A DNA stretch of 64,000 nt. It comes from Picocystis sp. L7 (Eukaryota; Chlorophyta; Picocystophyceae; Picocystales; Picocystaceae). The DNA lies in assembly GCA_020975725.1 (NCBI GenBank), contig QXJR01000029.1:186001-250000 (forward strand), given 5' to 3'. Below the pieces are notes generated by a model, which had not been told where the DNA came from, searched no databases, and was given only the letters and a program-made list of their open reading frames with translations. Positions 11,025 to 22,081 of the stretch are shown here, one piece after another; position 1 is the stretch's first letter, and each line of letters begins with the position of its first letter. The position numbers and the translations under genes are program-made.

Positions 11025-11496
11025 TCGAAGCCAGAACAGAACCGGATGGATCCCCTTTCGAAGCCAGAACAGAACCGGATGGATCCCCTTTCGAAGCCAG
11101 AACAGAACCGGATGGATCCCCTTTCGAAGCCAGAACAGAACCGGATGGATCCCCTTTCGAAGCCAGAACAGAACCGGATGGATCCCCTTTCGAAGCCAGA
11201 ACAGAACCGGATGGATCCCCTTTCGAAGCCAGAACAGAACCGGATGGATCCCCTTTCGAAGCCAGAACAGAACCGGATGGATCCCCTTTCGAAGCCAGAA
11301 CAGAACCGGATGGATCCCCTTTCGAAGCCAGAACAGAACCGGATGGATCCCCTTTCGAAGCCAGAACAGAACCGGATGGATCCCCTTTCGAAGCCAGAAC
11401 AGAACCGGATGGATCCCCTTTCGAAGCTAGAACAGAACCGGATGGATCCCCTTTCGAAGCCAGAACAGAACCGGATGGATCCCCTTTCGAAGCCAG
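11025..11496 (+). repeat. 33-bp minisatellite, about 14 copies
   Basis: Fourteen nearly identical 33-bp units, plus a partial one, carry the core TTTCGAAGCCAGAACAGAAC followed by CGGATGGATCCCC. The only clear variant is one copy with GCTAG in place of GCCAG. Because 33 is divisible by three, several frames stay open. In the frame of Ataxin-2 exon 1 each unit would encode MDPLSKPEQNR. The near-identity of the units points to recent expansion. Confidence 0.95.
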
Positions 11497-11540
11497 ACGT
11501 GCAAGAGCTTCGTCGCATGGATCCGCGCGCGGATGCATCC

Positions 11541-13906
11541 ATGGCGATGTCGGCGCAGCGTTTGGCCTTCCTGGGACACGCCTTGGCCGGACAGCTCGTG
11601 GAGGTGGAGGTGAGACGAAGGACGCAACGCGTGGCGCGAAAGAGAGGTGGGACTCGAGACGTGTCGAGAGGGAAAACAAAAAAGAAAGAGGGAACGAAGG
11701 TCCGAAGCACGGATTCGCCAACACGCGCGCGATGCACGCGCGCGAGAAGACGCGAAACCCGCATGGAAGAGCAGGAACGGGACGACAAGGGAACAGAGAG
11801 GTGCTCCTGGGATGTTCGCAGGCGATGCCGCAGCCCTCGAGAGGTTCGATCCACGTGGCAGTGGGACCGAACGTGGAGGAGGAAAGGAGGAACCACGGGA
11901 AAGAAACGATGGAACGCGAACACGACGGGAAGGATGCGTGTGACCCGCGAAGCAGCGAGAAACGAAACTGACGGAAAGACATGCCGGCTGGACACGAACC
12001 CTTCCCACCCGAATCGTCACGAACGGCACTCGACGACGATCGAAAACCCAACACGGAACGGACCGATGCAACGGTCTTACACAACGGACCACCACGGCCT
12101 ACGTGCTGGTGAACAAATGATCACACGTGTGATTGGCATCGACCGGACGAAAAATCGAAACTGGGCTGGGACGCGGTTGTTGGGAAACGGTCCCCATGGG
12201 TACTACACCTTTCACACGGTCCTTGGACCACCCAGTTGGAAGATGGATCGCGCTACGAAGGCATATTCGCAAAAATGAGCGACGAAACCCATGTTGATTC
12301 ACTACCAGACGTGGAATTGCGCATGGTGCGCTGTGTGCTCACCCCCGATGTTGCGAAACAGAGCTATGCAACTCGCACCTTCCTGGAAATGAAAAAGGCA
12401 GCCGCCGGGAAGGCAAAGGATAGCAATGGGGAGAAGAAGCGGATCCGCCCGGAGCCTGTCTGGGTCATTCCAGGTGGATCGTTGCGACAGTTGATTGCAA
12501 GAAATGTTGGCATAAGGGCTCAGGATGTCGGGGACATCTCTCTGGCAGACGAACTGTCTACTGATGCTGCGCTGGCCAGAGCTTCTACACGCCGAGAGCC
12601 TCGCGAACTTGAGGCCTGGGTTCCAGACGGTGATGAAGCAGACTTTTTGACTTTGGAAGAAAGTGCCAGATCCGAAAGAGGATGGGACCAATTCAAGGTG
12701 AACGAAAGCGTTTTCGGTGTGAAGACTACTTTTGATGAAGATGTGTACACCACTCGATTGAACAAGGATGGCTGTACAATTACAGAGGAGGAAGCAGAGC
12801 TCATTGCCAAGGAAATCGAAGGGAAATTGACCACCAACCCTCATCAAATGGAGGAGCGAGGGCAGGCCCTGGATGCCTTTGGTGACGAAGTAGATGAGGA
12901 AGAAATGTATTCAAGTGTGAAGAGAGATTCCGATGCCACGGAAAAACCTAGCAAAACAGAACTTCCGCAGCCCAAAAAAGCTGCATGGTCCCAACCTGGA
13001 GCTGGTGTGACAATGCTTGCCGGGAAGCCTTCGATGACTATCCAATCAGCGCCAGTAGTTGTTCCCAACCATGCCGCTGCACCTTCTAGAAATGGAAAGG
13101 ATCAAAGCTCAGAATTCATCAAACAGGAACACAGAAGACTGAGGCAGCATTTGACTAATCCTAAGCCATCTGGCGGCACAGTTGGAAGCCCAGGCAGTAG
13201 ATACGCCTTGAAGAGTCCCTTGGTTAGCAATCCAACCGCAGTACAAGCCTTGAATTTAGAGCCAGGAGTGCCTAGGTTGGAAGCCAAAGCAATGCAAGAG
13301 TTCCAGAAGTTCAAGCAAGGGGAAGAAGCCAAGAGAAGAATGGAAGCAGGAAGCGAACGTGACCTGCAGAAGAAAGAACTGCAGGAATTTGCTGCACAGT
13401 TACGCCTGAAGGAGAAAAAAGTCGAAGTTGGGAGCTCATCTCCAAGGAAGGATCCTACCAATGGTATGCCGCCTCAACAGGACATGCGTACTCAGGAGCA
13501 AGGAAAGCTGAATCCAAGTGCAAAGCCTTTTTCGTTCAACCCCAATGCGAAGGCTTTCGTTTTGCCAAAGAAGAAAAACAGCCCTTCAATGGACAGAGGT
13601 GCACCAATACCGTATGGCATGTACATGCCAGCAAGCACAGCTTCTAATATGGCATATCCTCCAGGAACTTCCATGGCTCCGCCACCTGTTCCACATGGTG
13701 CCCCAGTGACGAGCCCTCCAGGCAGACCGACTTTTCCAATGGGGCATACGCTTCGACAGACCAATGCAATCCACGGAATGATGCCTCCTCCGATGATGTA
13801 TGTCGGAAGCCCACCAGGAGGTTTTGGTACTTCACCACCATTCATGCCTCCTCCCTCACCTCCAAGTGGGCCACCTCCTAGAAGAGAGGCGCAGAATGGA
13901 ACTTGA
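11541..13906 (+). CDS. Ataxin-2 homologue (LsmAD, PAM2), two exons
   Basis: Exon 1 is 11541-11609 and exon 2 is 12236-13906, giving 579 residues. The donor is GAG|GTGAGA and the acceptor CCCAG|TTGG, joined in phase 0. The join restores the Lsm-like fold: QRLAFLGHALAGQLVEVE from exon 1 runs into LEDGSRYEGIFAKMS from exon 2. The LsmAD domain lies at about 171-220 (GWDQFKVNESVFGVKTTFDE). A PAM2-type motif lies near 447-468 (KLNPSAKPF, with a second NPNAKAF next to it) and would bind PABP. The C-terminus is rich in Pro, Gly and Met. Ataxin-2 proteins act in RNA granules and translation control. The start is uncertain: ATGs also lie at 11518 and 11547, and the frame is open through the upstream repeat to 10950. 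The 626-bp intron stays open in the exon 1 frame almost to its end. Confidence 0.88.
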
Positions 13907-14351
13907 GTGGTGCTGCTGCCATTTTCTCGAAATATGGTTTGCTTCAGTTTCTGCCATGTGTTAAGGTGAGGCATAAAGAACTTGAGTAACTGCGGCCCAG
14001 CAGACACCAGCCCCCCTGGCATCTTGTTGGACTCTTGCATGAAGATGTGTTCCCTCCAACATTTATGCGGTTCCGCATGACCCCTTCCAGCTGCCAGAGC
14101 CGACAATGGGCAATGCATGGCTTGCACGACTTTTGCCGCTGGCTTACGGCAAGATGCACGGCGTAGCTTTCATTCCCAGCATTGAGATGCCCCTCGACTG
14201 TGCTACATGCATCTCTTTGTTTTCTCAGTTTCTGGAGTGTGAGCTATTGTGGGTTTTGGTAAACACTGTATGGGGAATCACGGGAGAAGATCAAGCACAT
14301 GGGAGCTTTGCACGGGCAATTTATTCAGAAAAGAGAGTGGTGCGTAGGGGG
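13907..14351. other. Tail-to-tail intergenic region
   Basis: This lies between the stops of Ataxin-2 and the ING-SGF29 gene, which converge. I see no additional gene. Confidence 0.4.
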
Positions 14352-15774
14352 TCAACCCAACTTGAAGTCAAAAGGAAGGGCTACAACTTGGTCGGTGCTC
14401 ACTGCCCTCTGCATTATTATCCCGTCTTCTATATCGTCATCAAATTCCAATAGATAATCACCTACAAGTGCGCTTTTCTGTCTTTTTGGAGTAGCAACCA
14501 CAGCAGCACGATAAAATGCAGTGGTACCTGGAAAAACTGCCAAGACGTAGGTACCAGGCGGGAAGGTTTGGATTGTATGCCTAGAGTCCGGCTTTGGAAG
14601 CGGAATCACATTAATCCTCGTCAAGCGGTGGGTGTTGATTTCATCTTCACCTGCATGTTCATCTAATAGGTCAAAGTAGTGTTTGTCTTCGCTCTGTCCA
14701 ATGACCTTGCACACAATCCATTCATCAGCTTCAGCACTTGGAGGAGATACTCTGGCTGCTACATTGTCATCAATTTGTAGGTGCTTGAATGGGTCAATCT
14801 TTTCAGTCCGTACAGAAGATTTTCTTTTCACGTCCTTCCCTCTTGAGGTTTTCGGAGGCCGTACGGATGCTTGCAGAGAAGCGGCTTGCTGCTGCTGCAT
14901 CATCTCGTACGACAGGTCCCCTGCCATCAGGGCTTTTTCCAGTCCTGAGAGATCAGGGGGCAATGAATTTTGTGCGGCGAGCTCCTCCTGAAATTTCAAA
15001 ATATCGCGGTCCAGGTTGACCATGTTGATGTCTATCATTTCGTATGCTAAGACAGCTAACCTGACTTTTTCATGGGACCACTGAGTCACCAATTCGTATC
15101 GTTCTTCAACATCTCTCCGCAGCTCTTCAACCTTTTGGGCTTCACCATCCTGGGCCCTTTTGCCTGACTGAGACGACAGATGGAGCAACTTCTGCACCCT
15201 TTCCCTAGTACCTGCCATCAACTCGGCTGTCCTGTCATCTAGATCCCTGAGCGATCCCAGCAACCGCTGCAATTCCTGAGGCAGAGACACGATCCCTTAC
15301 AATACGATGCACAAGTTCAAGGACCATCCGTCAGTATCTGCTCAAAATTCGCTATACTTGCCAAATTACTTGGAACGTGTTTGTCGTTCTCCTGTTTAGG
15401 TCCGCACGTGACACAGCATTGTTTCGCACCGCTTTGCGAATGGAAGTGGTATTGAATCCTTCCCCACGAGCAGAACCGGGAAAGGAACAACCTACATTCA
15501 ATCCTGCCACTTGTTGCTTAGATTCCTCCTCACGCAACATTTGCGATATCATCCGCCAACTAGCCTGTGAGGACAGGTTGGCCCCAGTGGGTTCAGAGCC
15601 AAGCTCTTCCAATTCGGGTTGTATCGGACACCGTGGGTGCCGCACCAAGCGCGTCTCCTTGCACCAGCCCTTCCTTCGGGAGCTTTTCCTCGCGTCCTTT
15701 TCCTTCCGAAGCACGTCATACGCACCGTCTACGTAGTTCTCCAGGTACGTGGTGGAAGGCGCTTGAGCAGCCAT
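14352..15774 (-). CDS. SGF29: ING N-terminal domain fused to SGF29 tandem Tudor
   Basis: Exon 1 is 15774-15726 and exon 2 is 15295-14352, giving 330 residues. The donor is GACG|GTGCGT and the acceptor TTGTAAG|GGATC, and the 430-bp intron is phase 1. Splicing restores the ING start YLENYVDGIVSLPQELQRLL, continuing to LGSLRDLDDRT and VRLAVLAYEMIDINMVNLDRD; the ING-type helical domain spans about 10-121. A Gln-rich and basic linker follows. Residues about 195-330 are an SGF29 tandem Tudor (VAARVSPPSAEADEWIVCKV, then FPPGTYVLAVFPGTTAFYRA and YLLEFDDD). The expected aromatic cage for methylated H3K4 is F271, Y278 and F301, with Phe where human SGF29 has Tyr. SGF29 reads H3K4me2/3 in SAGA, and ING proteins scaffold other acetyltransferase or deacetylase complexes. 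Here the ING PHD finger is absent and the Tudor pair takes its place. I do not know this architecture from other organisms. Confidence 0.88.
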
Positions 15775-17131
15775 CGCATCCCACCACCGGCCAAAACCCT
15801 AGCCACCCCTTCCCAAGGCCACAGGTACATCGTCTCAATTCCCTCTCCTCTCCCCGGGGGCCGTGGGGAGGATCGGAGGGAACGCGTTCGAGTGGGGGGG
15901 AGGGAAGGCGGGAACGGATCCGACGAGAAGGGGGAGAGGGTTGAAAGGGATCAACGCTTGGTTTTGATCGGACGAATGGGAGGGATAGACCCGAAGGTCC
16001 ACCGGTGAGACAGGGTTTCTGGATCGACGAGCACCGCCCCCACCAACCCCTTCTTCCTCCCCACGATCCGAATCCGAAGGAGGGAGTTTCTTCTCTGCCC
16101 GAGGGGAATCGGGTGGTCCACCCCCGTGGGTCTCGAAACCAATGGACGGTGGAGATCTCCTCCACACATCCACCCTGCACGGGGTGGGGACTCCATCGGG
16201 CCGTGTCGATCGGGAGGTTTTCAGAACCGAATCTTCTCGATCCCCCACCCCGAATGTCGACATGGCCCAAGAGGAAAGACAGACCTTTCCAACCTCAACG
16301 TGCAGTGTTTCGAAACGTCCGGATTGAGTTCGAATACCCAAGGTGGCAGCTGGAAGTGTGCAGGGACAATGTCCGACTTGACCTAGGTTCCAGGTAGGAA
16401 CGTATACACAGACATCACACTACCTCGGGTACGTGTTCGTCTTGAGGATTGGTTCAGACGAGTGTTTTGTTATGCGTGACATCGTGCCTGGACCATCGAG
16501 ACTGCAAGAAAGAACTGGACAAAGGTAGGACTGATGAGACAAACCTTCCGACAGAAAGACATGAATGTCAATTCAATGTCGGAGGCATACACGCAGTCCG
16601 AAAGCGGAACAGGAAGAACCCTACTCCAGATTCCCACAAATGCCACAGGAAAGCGAGCCACAAAGGAAAGAAGTGGATGAGCTGGCAGCAAAACAATTGC
16701 TAGTGAAGACATGCGTACATATTGGGAAGAAAGGGTGAAACCCCAGCAGATGTGTGGACATGGTGATAGCAAAGCAACGTGCGCGAGCACATCCAAGCTG
16801 GCGCAACAAAAATCCCAAGCAGCGAGCTGCCGAAATGTTTGAAGCTTCAATCGGAGACTGAACCATCGACAGCAATGGCAGCAGTACAGACGAGCGACAT
16901 TACTCTGATGTCTCAGAGAAGAGCACGCTTGGTCGCCATGCATGGGAAGCGCACACCTGTTGTGAACTGATTTGTGGCAAGGACAAATCGTACAGATGAC
17001 ACCTCTTCGAATAAGCAAAAGTATCGCCATAGAACAAAAGCACTAGGTTTTACGTGGTGGACCTTAGCACCTGGAGGACCCGACAAGACGAGAGATATTC
17101 GAGTGTAAGATCTAAGTGGCACCTCCATTAT
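15775..17131. other. Intergenic region, no gene seen
   Basis: The first 500 bases upstream of the ING-SGF29 gene are GC-rich and include a GGTCTCGAAACC site near 16129. From about 16400 the composition is more even. Open frames here show no domain and probably are not genes. Confidence 0.4.
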
Positions 17132-18191
17132 TCATCCTTGGCCATCTTGGTTGGGAGGCTGGTTGCCCATCGATGTGCCACTTGGCATACCATATCCCGG
17201 AAGTTGCCCTTGACCCATGAAATGCATTGTGCCTGGCTGAGTTGGTGCCCCCTGTGATTGACGGTAAAGCATCGTTGGATCCATCTGAACTGGTCTCCCT
17301 GCCACGGCATTGGGATCAGCTTGCATCTGCTGTGGCATATAATACATTCCTCCATAAAGTGCGCTGGGATCTGCTCCTCCTGGAACCCCCATCCCTGTTC
17401 TTTGCAAGCCCAGCCCATCATCCTTCAAATCGTCCCTCGGTACGATATCCACCAAGAAGTCGAAAATGTCTGTCTTGGTCACAGCTGCAGCTATGTCGTT
17501 TCTTTGTAGTGTGCGCCTTTTGTTTTCTTCAGAGTGAATCCAGGATCGAAGCGTCAGCTCCAAGATGAACATCTCACAGGCCTTAGCAAACAAAACAGGT
17601 GCTTCTGCGCTGATCATCCTCACGTCCTCGTCAGACTTCATGATTTTCTTTATCCTTGCAAGTGGGAGTTGGTGGTTTTTGAAATCTGCCGCTGTTTCAA
17701 CTTCCTGCGCCTGCTGCTGCCAGAACATCTGCAGTTGCTGCCTGTGGTGTGGAAGCATCTGTTGGTGCATTTGCATGTATGGTTGTACCTGCTGTTGGTA
17801 CTGCATTGGCATCTGCATACCCTGCTACGATGTTCCAACAGGTCTACAGGTCAGCCACGGCTTCCTTTGCTTCGCATTCCCGACGGACGTTCCCTGACAC
17901 AAAACCCTAACATGGTTTCCCACCCTTGCCTGGTCGTTCTCGAGTCTCGCACGGGAGAGGCCTTTCTTTTCTTCACGAAGCCGCACGTGTGCACTCCCCT
18001 TCCCATCCCTTCCCACACCCGTCTCTTCCTTCCTCCTGCTGCGTCCATCGCTTCTCTCTCTCGCTTCGTGGAGCGGACGCCGTGCGCTTCGCCAGGCGTG
18101 TTCGCGGCTGGGACGTGTCTTGCACGTCACGCACCTGGGCTGCGCCTGTTCCTGCGCTTGGTTGCTGTCCTGGAGGTGGTTGTTGCTCCAT
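17132..18191 (-). CDS. NF-YC: NF-YC histone-fold transcription factor subunit, two exons
   Basis: Exon 1 is 18191-18135 and exon 2 is 17821-17132, giving 248 residues. The donor is CCCAG|GTGCGT and the acceptor GTAGCAG|GGT, joined in phase 0 by a 313-bp intron. Exon 1 encodes [19 protein letters not shown]. The histone fold begins at the block [20 protein letters not shown] and continues through [20 protein letters not shown] and [20 protein letters not shown], which identifies NF-YC. The subunit pairs with NF-YB and then recruits NF-YA to CCAAT boxes. Flanking segments are rich in Gln, Met and Pro, as usual for activation regions. The exon 2 frame alone would lack a natural start before the Gln-rich segment, which supports the intron. 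Confidence 0.92.
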
Positions 18192-18845
18192 GACGACGTG
18201 CACGAGCGCTCTTGATGGACCGTGACAAGGCGATCGGAGCGCGCGCGCGAAAGCGCGCTTCGAAGCACGTCGAGAAGGTGTCCAACGGATGCAGTGCTTG
18301 TCGTGGGGGGCACGCGGTTGTTCCTCGCACCTGATTGGTCCGACTGCGGACCGCCCCGGGGGACACGACGAACGGAAGCACGCGATTGGCGAATGGTCGG
18401 TTGGTCCTGGAAGCGGATTGGTCCGCGGGATCGTGAAGGGAGAGGGGGGATTGGATAAGAAAGACCGGGCACGGTTCTGAGGATGGTCCACAACGGTCTG
18501 GACGGATGTGGACCGTTTCCGTTTCCACCTCCATCCCCGTGTGATGGGAGGGGTTCTCCAGGGGAACAGCAAGACCAGCCATGCATCGGGGACACAATGG
18601 TAGTGATGGGCACCCCAACGCCCCGTGGAGGGGGGCAAAAGGTCCCATAGGAATCAAGCTGACATTGCAGCAAGGCAGAGCACTACCGCAGGTGATGCCC
18701 TACATGCAAGGAAACGAACCGACCGATGAAAAAGCGCCCCGTACCAAAGTGTGCAAGAACGAGCGAAATTCGATATTGCCAGGTTCCCGCCCTCCAACGA
18801 AGTACGTGCATCGTACATGATGGGGGAACGAAGATTGCTTCCATC
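18192..18845. other. Intergenic region between NF-YC and the first DUF819 gene
   Basis: It should contain the NF-YC promoter and the 3' region of the first DUF819 gene, both on the minus strand. I see no gene. Confidence 0.4.
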
Positions 18846-19523
18846 TCACATGAATCTCAAGACGTTGAAGCCCAGTGCAACGCACACAAAGGTGGCAATC
18901 GCATATCCAAACGTACCCACCAACATGGCAGGAACAAAAGAACGACGCCAACCCTTTGACACAGCCATGGCAACCGCCGTCGTTGGACCGCCCACGTTGG
19001 CATTGGACGCCAACAGAACATCACGACGGTCAAAACCAAACAGACGACCCAACAAAAAACAAACCAACAAATGAACGCCCACCTGGACAAAACAAAACAA
19101 AAACAAAGAAGGAGCCTTCGTCAACATGCCAACAATGCTGCCGCTCGCGCCAACGCTGGCCAAAAAGATGTTGATGATGATCCCCGCAAGACCCTCCCCG
19201 GACGGAGACAGAGGCTCCAACCAACCCGGAAACACCGTGGCCACAAACGTCACCAACAGCGTGATCAGAGGGATGCTGTACCCGGGAAAACCAAGGAAAC
19301 AGGCCAACCAGCTCCCACAGGCGCAAAGGAAAGAAGAGACCGCAATGGCAGTGGCGCACTGGAGGAAATTCAACGGGGTCTCGTACTCCTCGCTGAACGA
19401 CCCCGAGGCCTGCTTGACCAACTGGCCCTGGCTTTGACCCTCCGCTTCCTCATCCGGACCTAGATGGCGAGCCAGATAAAACAGCAACGCAAAGTAAAGC
19501 GCACAAAGGATGTTGTCAGCAGC
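18836..19523 (-). repeat. Gene-conversion tract, copy A
   Basis: About 688 bases match 20791-21478 at a constant offset of 1955 with no indels. I see one mismatch inside the coding part (18960 against 20915, synonymous). Outside these limits the two genes diverge abruptly. This is the signature of gene conversion or a very recent partial duplication of the 3' halves. Confidence 0.88.
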
Positions 19524-20159
19524 GAGCCCGGACGCAACTGCATCGCCAGAAGTGTCCAGTGCTGCTGTTGTGCTCACGTAGTTGATAGCACCACCGATAT
19601 GTCTGGCAGCAAGGGCAGACGCGATTTTCCAACCGTCAGCGCCCAAAGAATGAAGTGGGATCAAGTACATGGCCACCAAGGTCCCTAAGATAGTCCCAAC
19701 GGATCCAAGCGAAAACATAGTGAGCAGTCTACCTGTCTCTTTAAACACCCTTCTCAGATTCCCTTGAAAGAGCAGTAATGGGACTGCTAGTGGCAGCAGG
19801 TACTTGTTCACAAACCCATACACCGGGGCATCGAATGGGATTATTCCTATGTTACTGAAGGCAAGGGCGATCAGAATGGTGACAATCTGTCCGGTGAACT
19901 GCCTTCCCAGCGGCGTTGTTTCCGACCACATACCCGCCGCTGCTGCGAAGGAAAGTGCCGCCCAGCAACCCCAGTGGTTCGTAGGAGCGATCAACGACAT
20001 GCTCGTGCCACATTTCTGCCGCTGGGAACGCCTCCAGTGCTGCTTCTTGACCATTGGAAGCGGTGTACTGATGCTCCTTCTACATTTTCGTCCAGGGGAA
20101 GCACGTGACCGCAGGGGCCGAACGGCACTCGTTCGTCTTCCGACTGCGAGAGCAGGCAT
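18846..20159 (-). CDS. DUF819-family membrane protein, copy A
   Basis: This 437-residue polytopic membrane protein belongs to the DUF819 (YjcL-like) family, which in plants is predicted to be plastid-located and resembles transporters of the bile acid/sodium symporter type. Its substrate is unknown. Many hydrophobic helices follow residue 60, with family blocks such as GRLLTMFSLGSVGTILGTL, LAARHIGGAINYVS and NANVGGPTTAVAMAVSKGW. The start at 20159 gives MPALAVGRRTSAVRPLRSRA, a basic Ser/Arg-rich presequence that fits a transit peptide. The C-terminal half from LAADNILCALYFALLF onward is identical to copy B at protein level, while the N-terminal halves are only about 60% alike. The pair is in tandem on the minus strand. 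Confidence 0.85.
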   Translation of the reverse strand: MPALAVGRRTSAVRPLRSRASPGRKCRRSISTPLPMVKKQHWRRSQRQKCGTSMSLIAPTNHWGCWAALSFAAAAGMWSETTPLGRQFTGQIVTILIALAFSNIGIIPFDAPVYGFVNKYLLPLAVPLLLFQGNLRRVFKETGRLLTMFSLGSVGTILGTLVAMYLIPLHSLGADGWKIASALAARHIGGAINYVSTTAALDTSGDAVASGLAADNILCALYFALLFYLARHLGPDEEAEGQSQGQLVKQASGSFSEEYETPLNFLQCATAIAVSSFLCACGSWLACFLGFPGYSIPLITLLVTFVATVFPGWLEPLSPSGEGLAGIIINIFLASVGASGSIVGMLTKAPSLFLFCFVQVGVHLLVCFLLGRLFGFDRRDVLLASNANVGGPTTAVAMAVSKGWRRSFVPAMLVGTFGYAIATFVCVALGFNVLRFM

Positions 20160-20800
20160 GATCCTTTCCTCAACGCTCGAGCGCTTGTGGATGCGAGGAA
20201 ATGGCGAAGCGTGTGTCCGCTTTCGCCGTTCGTGTGCGCCAGCTCTGTCCCACGCGAAACCAATCACAACCGAATCCACCCCCCAATCGCCCTGGGAGTT
20301 GTATCCCGTGACTGGGGATCCCATCATGTGACACAACGGGTCAATCCAGGGGACACAAGTCTCAAGGGCACAGATCACCTGGACCAGGGTGGGGATCCAT
20401 GGTAGGAAACAGAACAGGTGGAGATGAACGAGGCGCTCCTTGCATGAGAGACAGGGACAAGGGATGAAACGGACCACTGCCCGTAGAAGGACATGGCAAT
20501 GCATGACCTCAAGCATGGCAATTCAACGCGATAGTGGCCACCTCGTTGCAAAACAAATTCAACGTGACAAGGAAAAGGACCTTGGACCGGCATGCGATTC
20601 CACTTCTTTTGCAAAACGAAGATGCATCGTGGTAGAGAAGCTTCCAGCTTGGACTTTTCTCTGATAGGTCAAGCAGCTCACATGAAGTTCTTAGAAAGAC
20701 CAACATCATGGGACACGGTTGGCAAGTAGGCTGGAGAATAAGGTACAGCTGGAGAACAAGGCAGTCCCATTTATGAAATGGTGAAACAAGTGCTTCCGTC
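20160..20800. other. Intergenic region between the two DUF819 genes
   Basis: It spans the promoter of copy A and the 3' region of copy B. I see no further gene. It is not duplicated on either side of the pair. Confidence 0.4.
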
Positions 20801-21478
20801 TCACATGAATCTCAAGACGTTGAAGCCCAGTGCAACGCACACAAAGGTGGCAATCGCATATCCAAACGTACCCACCAACATGGCAGGAACAAAAGAACGA
20901 CGCCAACCCTTTGAAACAGCCATGGCAACCGCCGTCGTTGGACCGCCCACGTTGGCATTGGACGCCAACAGAACATCACGACGGTCAAAACCAAACAGAC
21001 GACCCAACAAAAAACAAACCAACAAATGAACGCCCACCTGGACAAAACAAAACAAAAACAAAGAAGGAGCCTTCGTCAACATGCCAACAATGCTGCCGCT
21101 CGCGCCAACGCTGGCCAAAAAGATGTTGATGATGATCCCCGCAAGACCCTCCCCGGACGGAGACAGAGGCTCCAACCAACCCGGAAACACCGTGGCCACA
21201 AACGTCACCAACAGCGTGATCAGAGGGATGCTGTACCCGGGAAAACCAAGGAAACAGGCCAACCAGCTCCCACAGGCGCAAAGGAAAGAAGAGACCGCAA
21301 TGGCAGTGGCGCACTGGAGGAAATTCAACGGGGTCTCGTACTCCTCGCTGAACGACCCCGAGGCCTGCTTGACCAACTGGCCCTGGCTTTGACCCTCCGC
21401 TTCCTCATCCGGACCTAGATGGCGAGCCAGATAAAACAGCAACGCAAAGTAAAGCGCACAAAGGATGTTGTCAGCAGC
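20791..21478 (-). repeat. Gene-conversion tract, copy B
   Basis: This is the partner of 18836-19523, colinear and almost identical. The boundary at about 21478 falls within codons for LAADNILC, where the two genes become clearly different again. Confidence 0.88.
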
Positions 21479-22081
21479 CAGTGCTGCTACCGCCACTTCG
21501 GAAGATGTCTGGAGCGCAGACGATGTTCCAACGAAATTGACGGAGCCACCAATGTAGCTTGCAGCCAGTGCTGAAGCGACTTTCCATCTGTCTTCTCCCA
21601 ATGCAGTCAATGGGATAAGCTTGAAGGCAGCAAGGGTTCCAATGACCGTGGCCATGGACCCCAAGGAGAACATGGATAGCAACCTTCCTGTCTCTTTCAA
21701 GGTACGTCTCAGGTTGGCTTGGAGCATCAGCAGGGCTACTCCCAGGGGTAGAAGTTGTGCATTGACAAAGTCGTAGACCGGTGCTTCGAAGGGAATGATG
21801 CCTGCGTTGCTGAGTCCCAAGCCCAACGCCATGGTGACGATTTCTCCGGTGACGAACTTCTTCGCAGCGGTCTTCTGCGACCAGCTTCCCACCGCCGTCG
21901 CGAGCATCAGTGCCGTCCAGCAAGCCCAATGGTTTCCAGGCGAGACCAAGGCCATGCGGGTGCGGTTTCGCCTCCGCCGATCCACGGCGTGTCGTTTCGG
22001 AGCCACGTGCACACGCGTTCCTTGGTTCCTCCATCGCGCGGTTCGGGGCTTCTCCTCCTTCCACCCCGCCCCGATCCGCAT
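20801..22081 (-). CDS. DUF819-family membrane protein, copy B
   Basis: This 426-residue paralogue of the gene at 18846-20159 has the same topology and lies directly upstream on the same strand. Family blocks include GRLLSMFSLGSMATVIGTL, LAASYIGGSVNFVG and the shared C-terminal half. The N-terminus MRIGAGWKEEKPRTARW is basic and could be a presequence. The frame is also open to an upstream ATG at 22186 that would add 35 residues, so the start is uncertain. The substrate is unknown. Confidence 0.83.
   Translation of the reverse strand: MRIGAGWKEEKPRTARWRNQGTRVHVAPKRHAVDRRRRNRTRMALVSPGNHWACWTALMLATAVGSWSQKTAAKKFVTGEIVTMALGLGLSNAGIIPFEAPVYDFVNAQLLPLGVALLMLQANLRRTLKETGRLLSMFSLGSMATVIGTLAAFKLIPLTALGEDRWKVASALAASYIGGSVNFVGTSSALQTSSEVAVAALAADNILCALYFALLFYLARHLGPDEEAEGQSQGQLVKQASGSFSEEYETPLNFLQCATAIAVSSFLCACGSWLACFLGFPGYSIPLITLLVTFVATVFPGWLEPLSPSGEGLAGIIINIFLASVGASGSIVGMLTKAPSLFLFCFVQVGVHLLVCFLLGRLFGFDRRDVLLASNANVGGPTTAVAMAVSKGWRRSFVPAMLVGTFGYAIATFVCVALGFNVLRFM

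Noticed and set aside
16470-17030. 186-codon minus-strand Cys-rich frame
   Set aside because: The translation is Cys/Leu/Phe-rich without motif or signal organisation, and a competing frame lies on the plus strand. There is no support beyond length.
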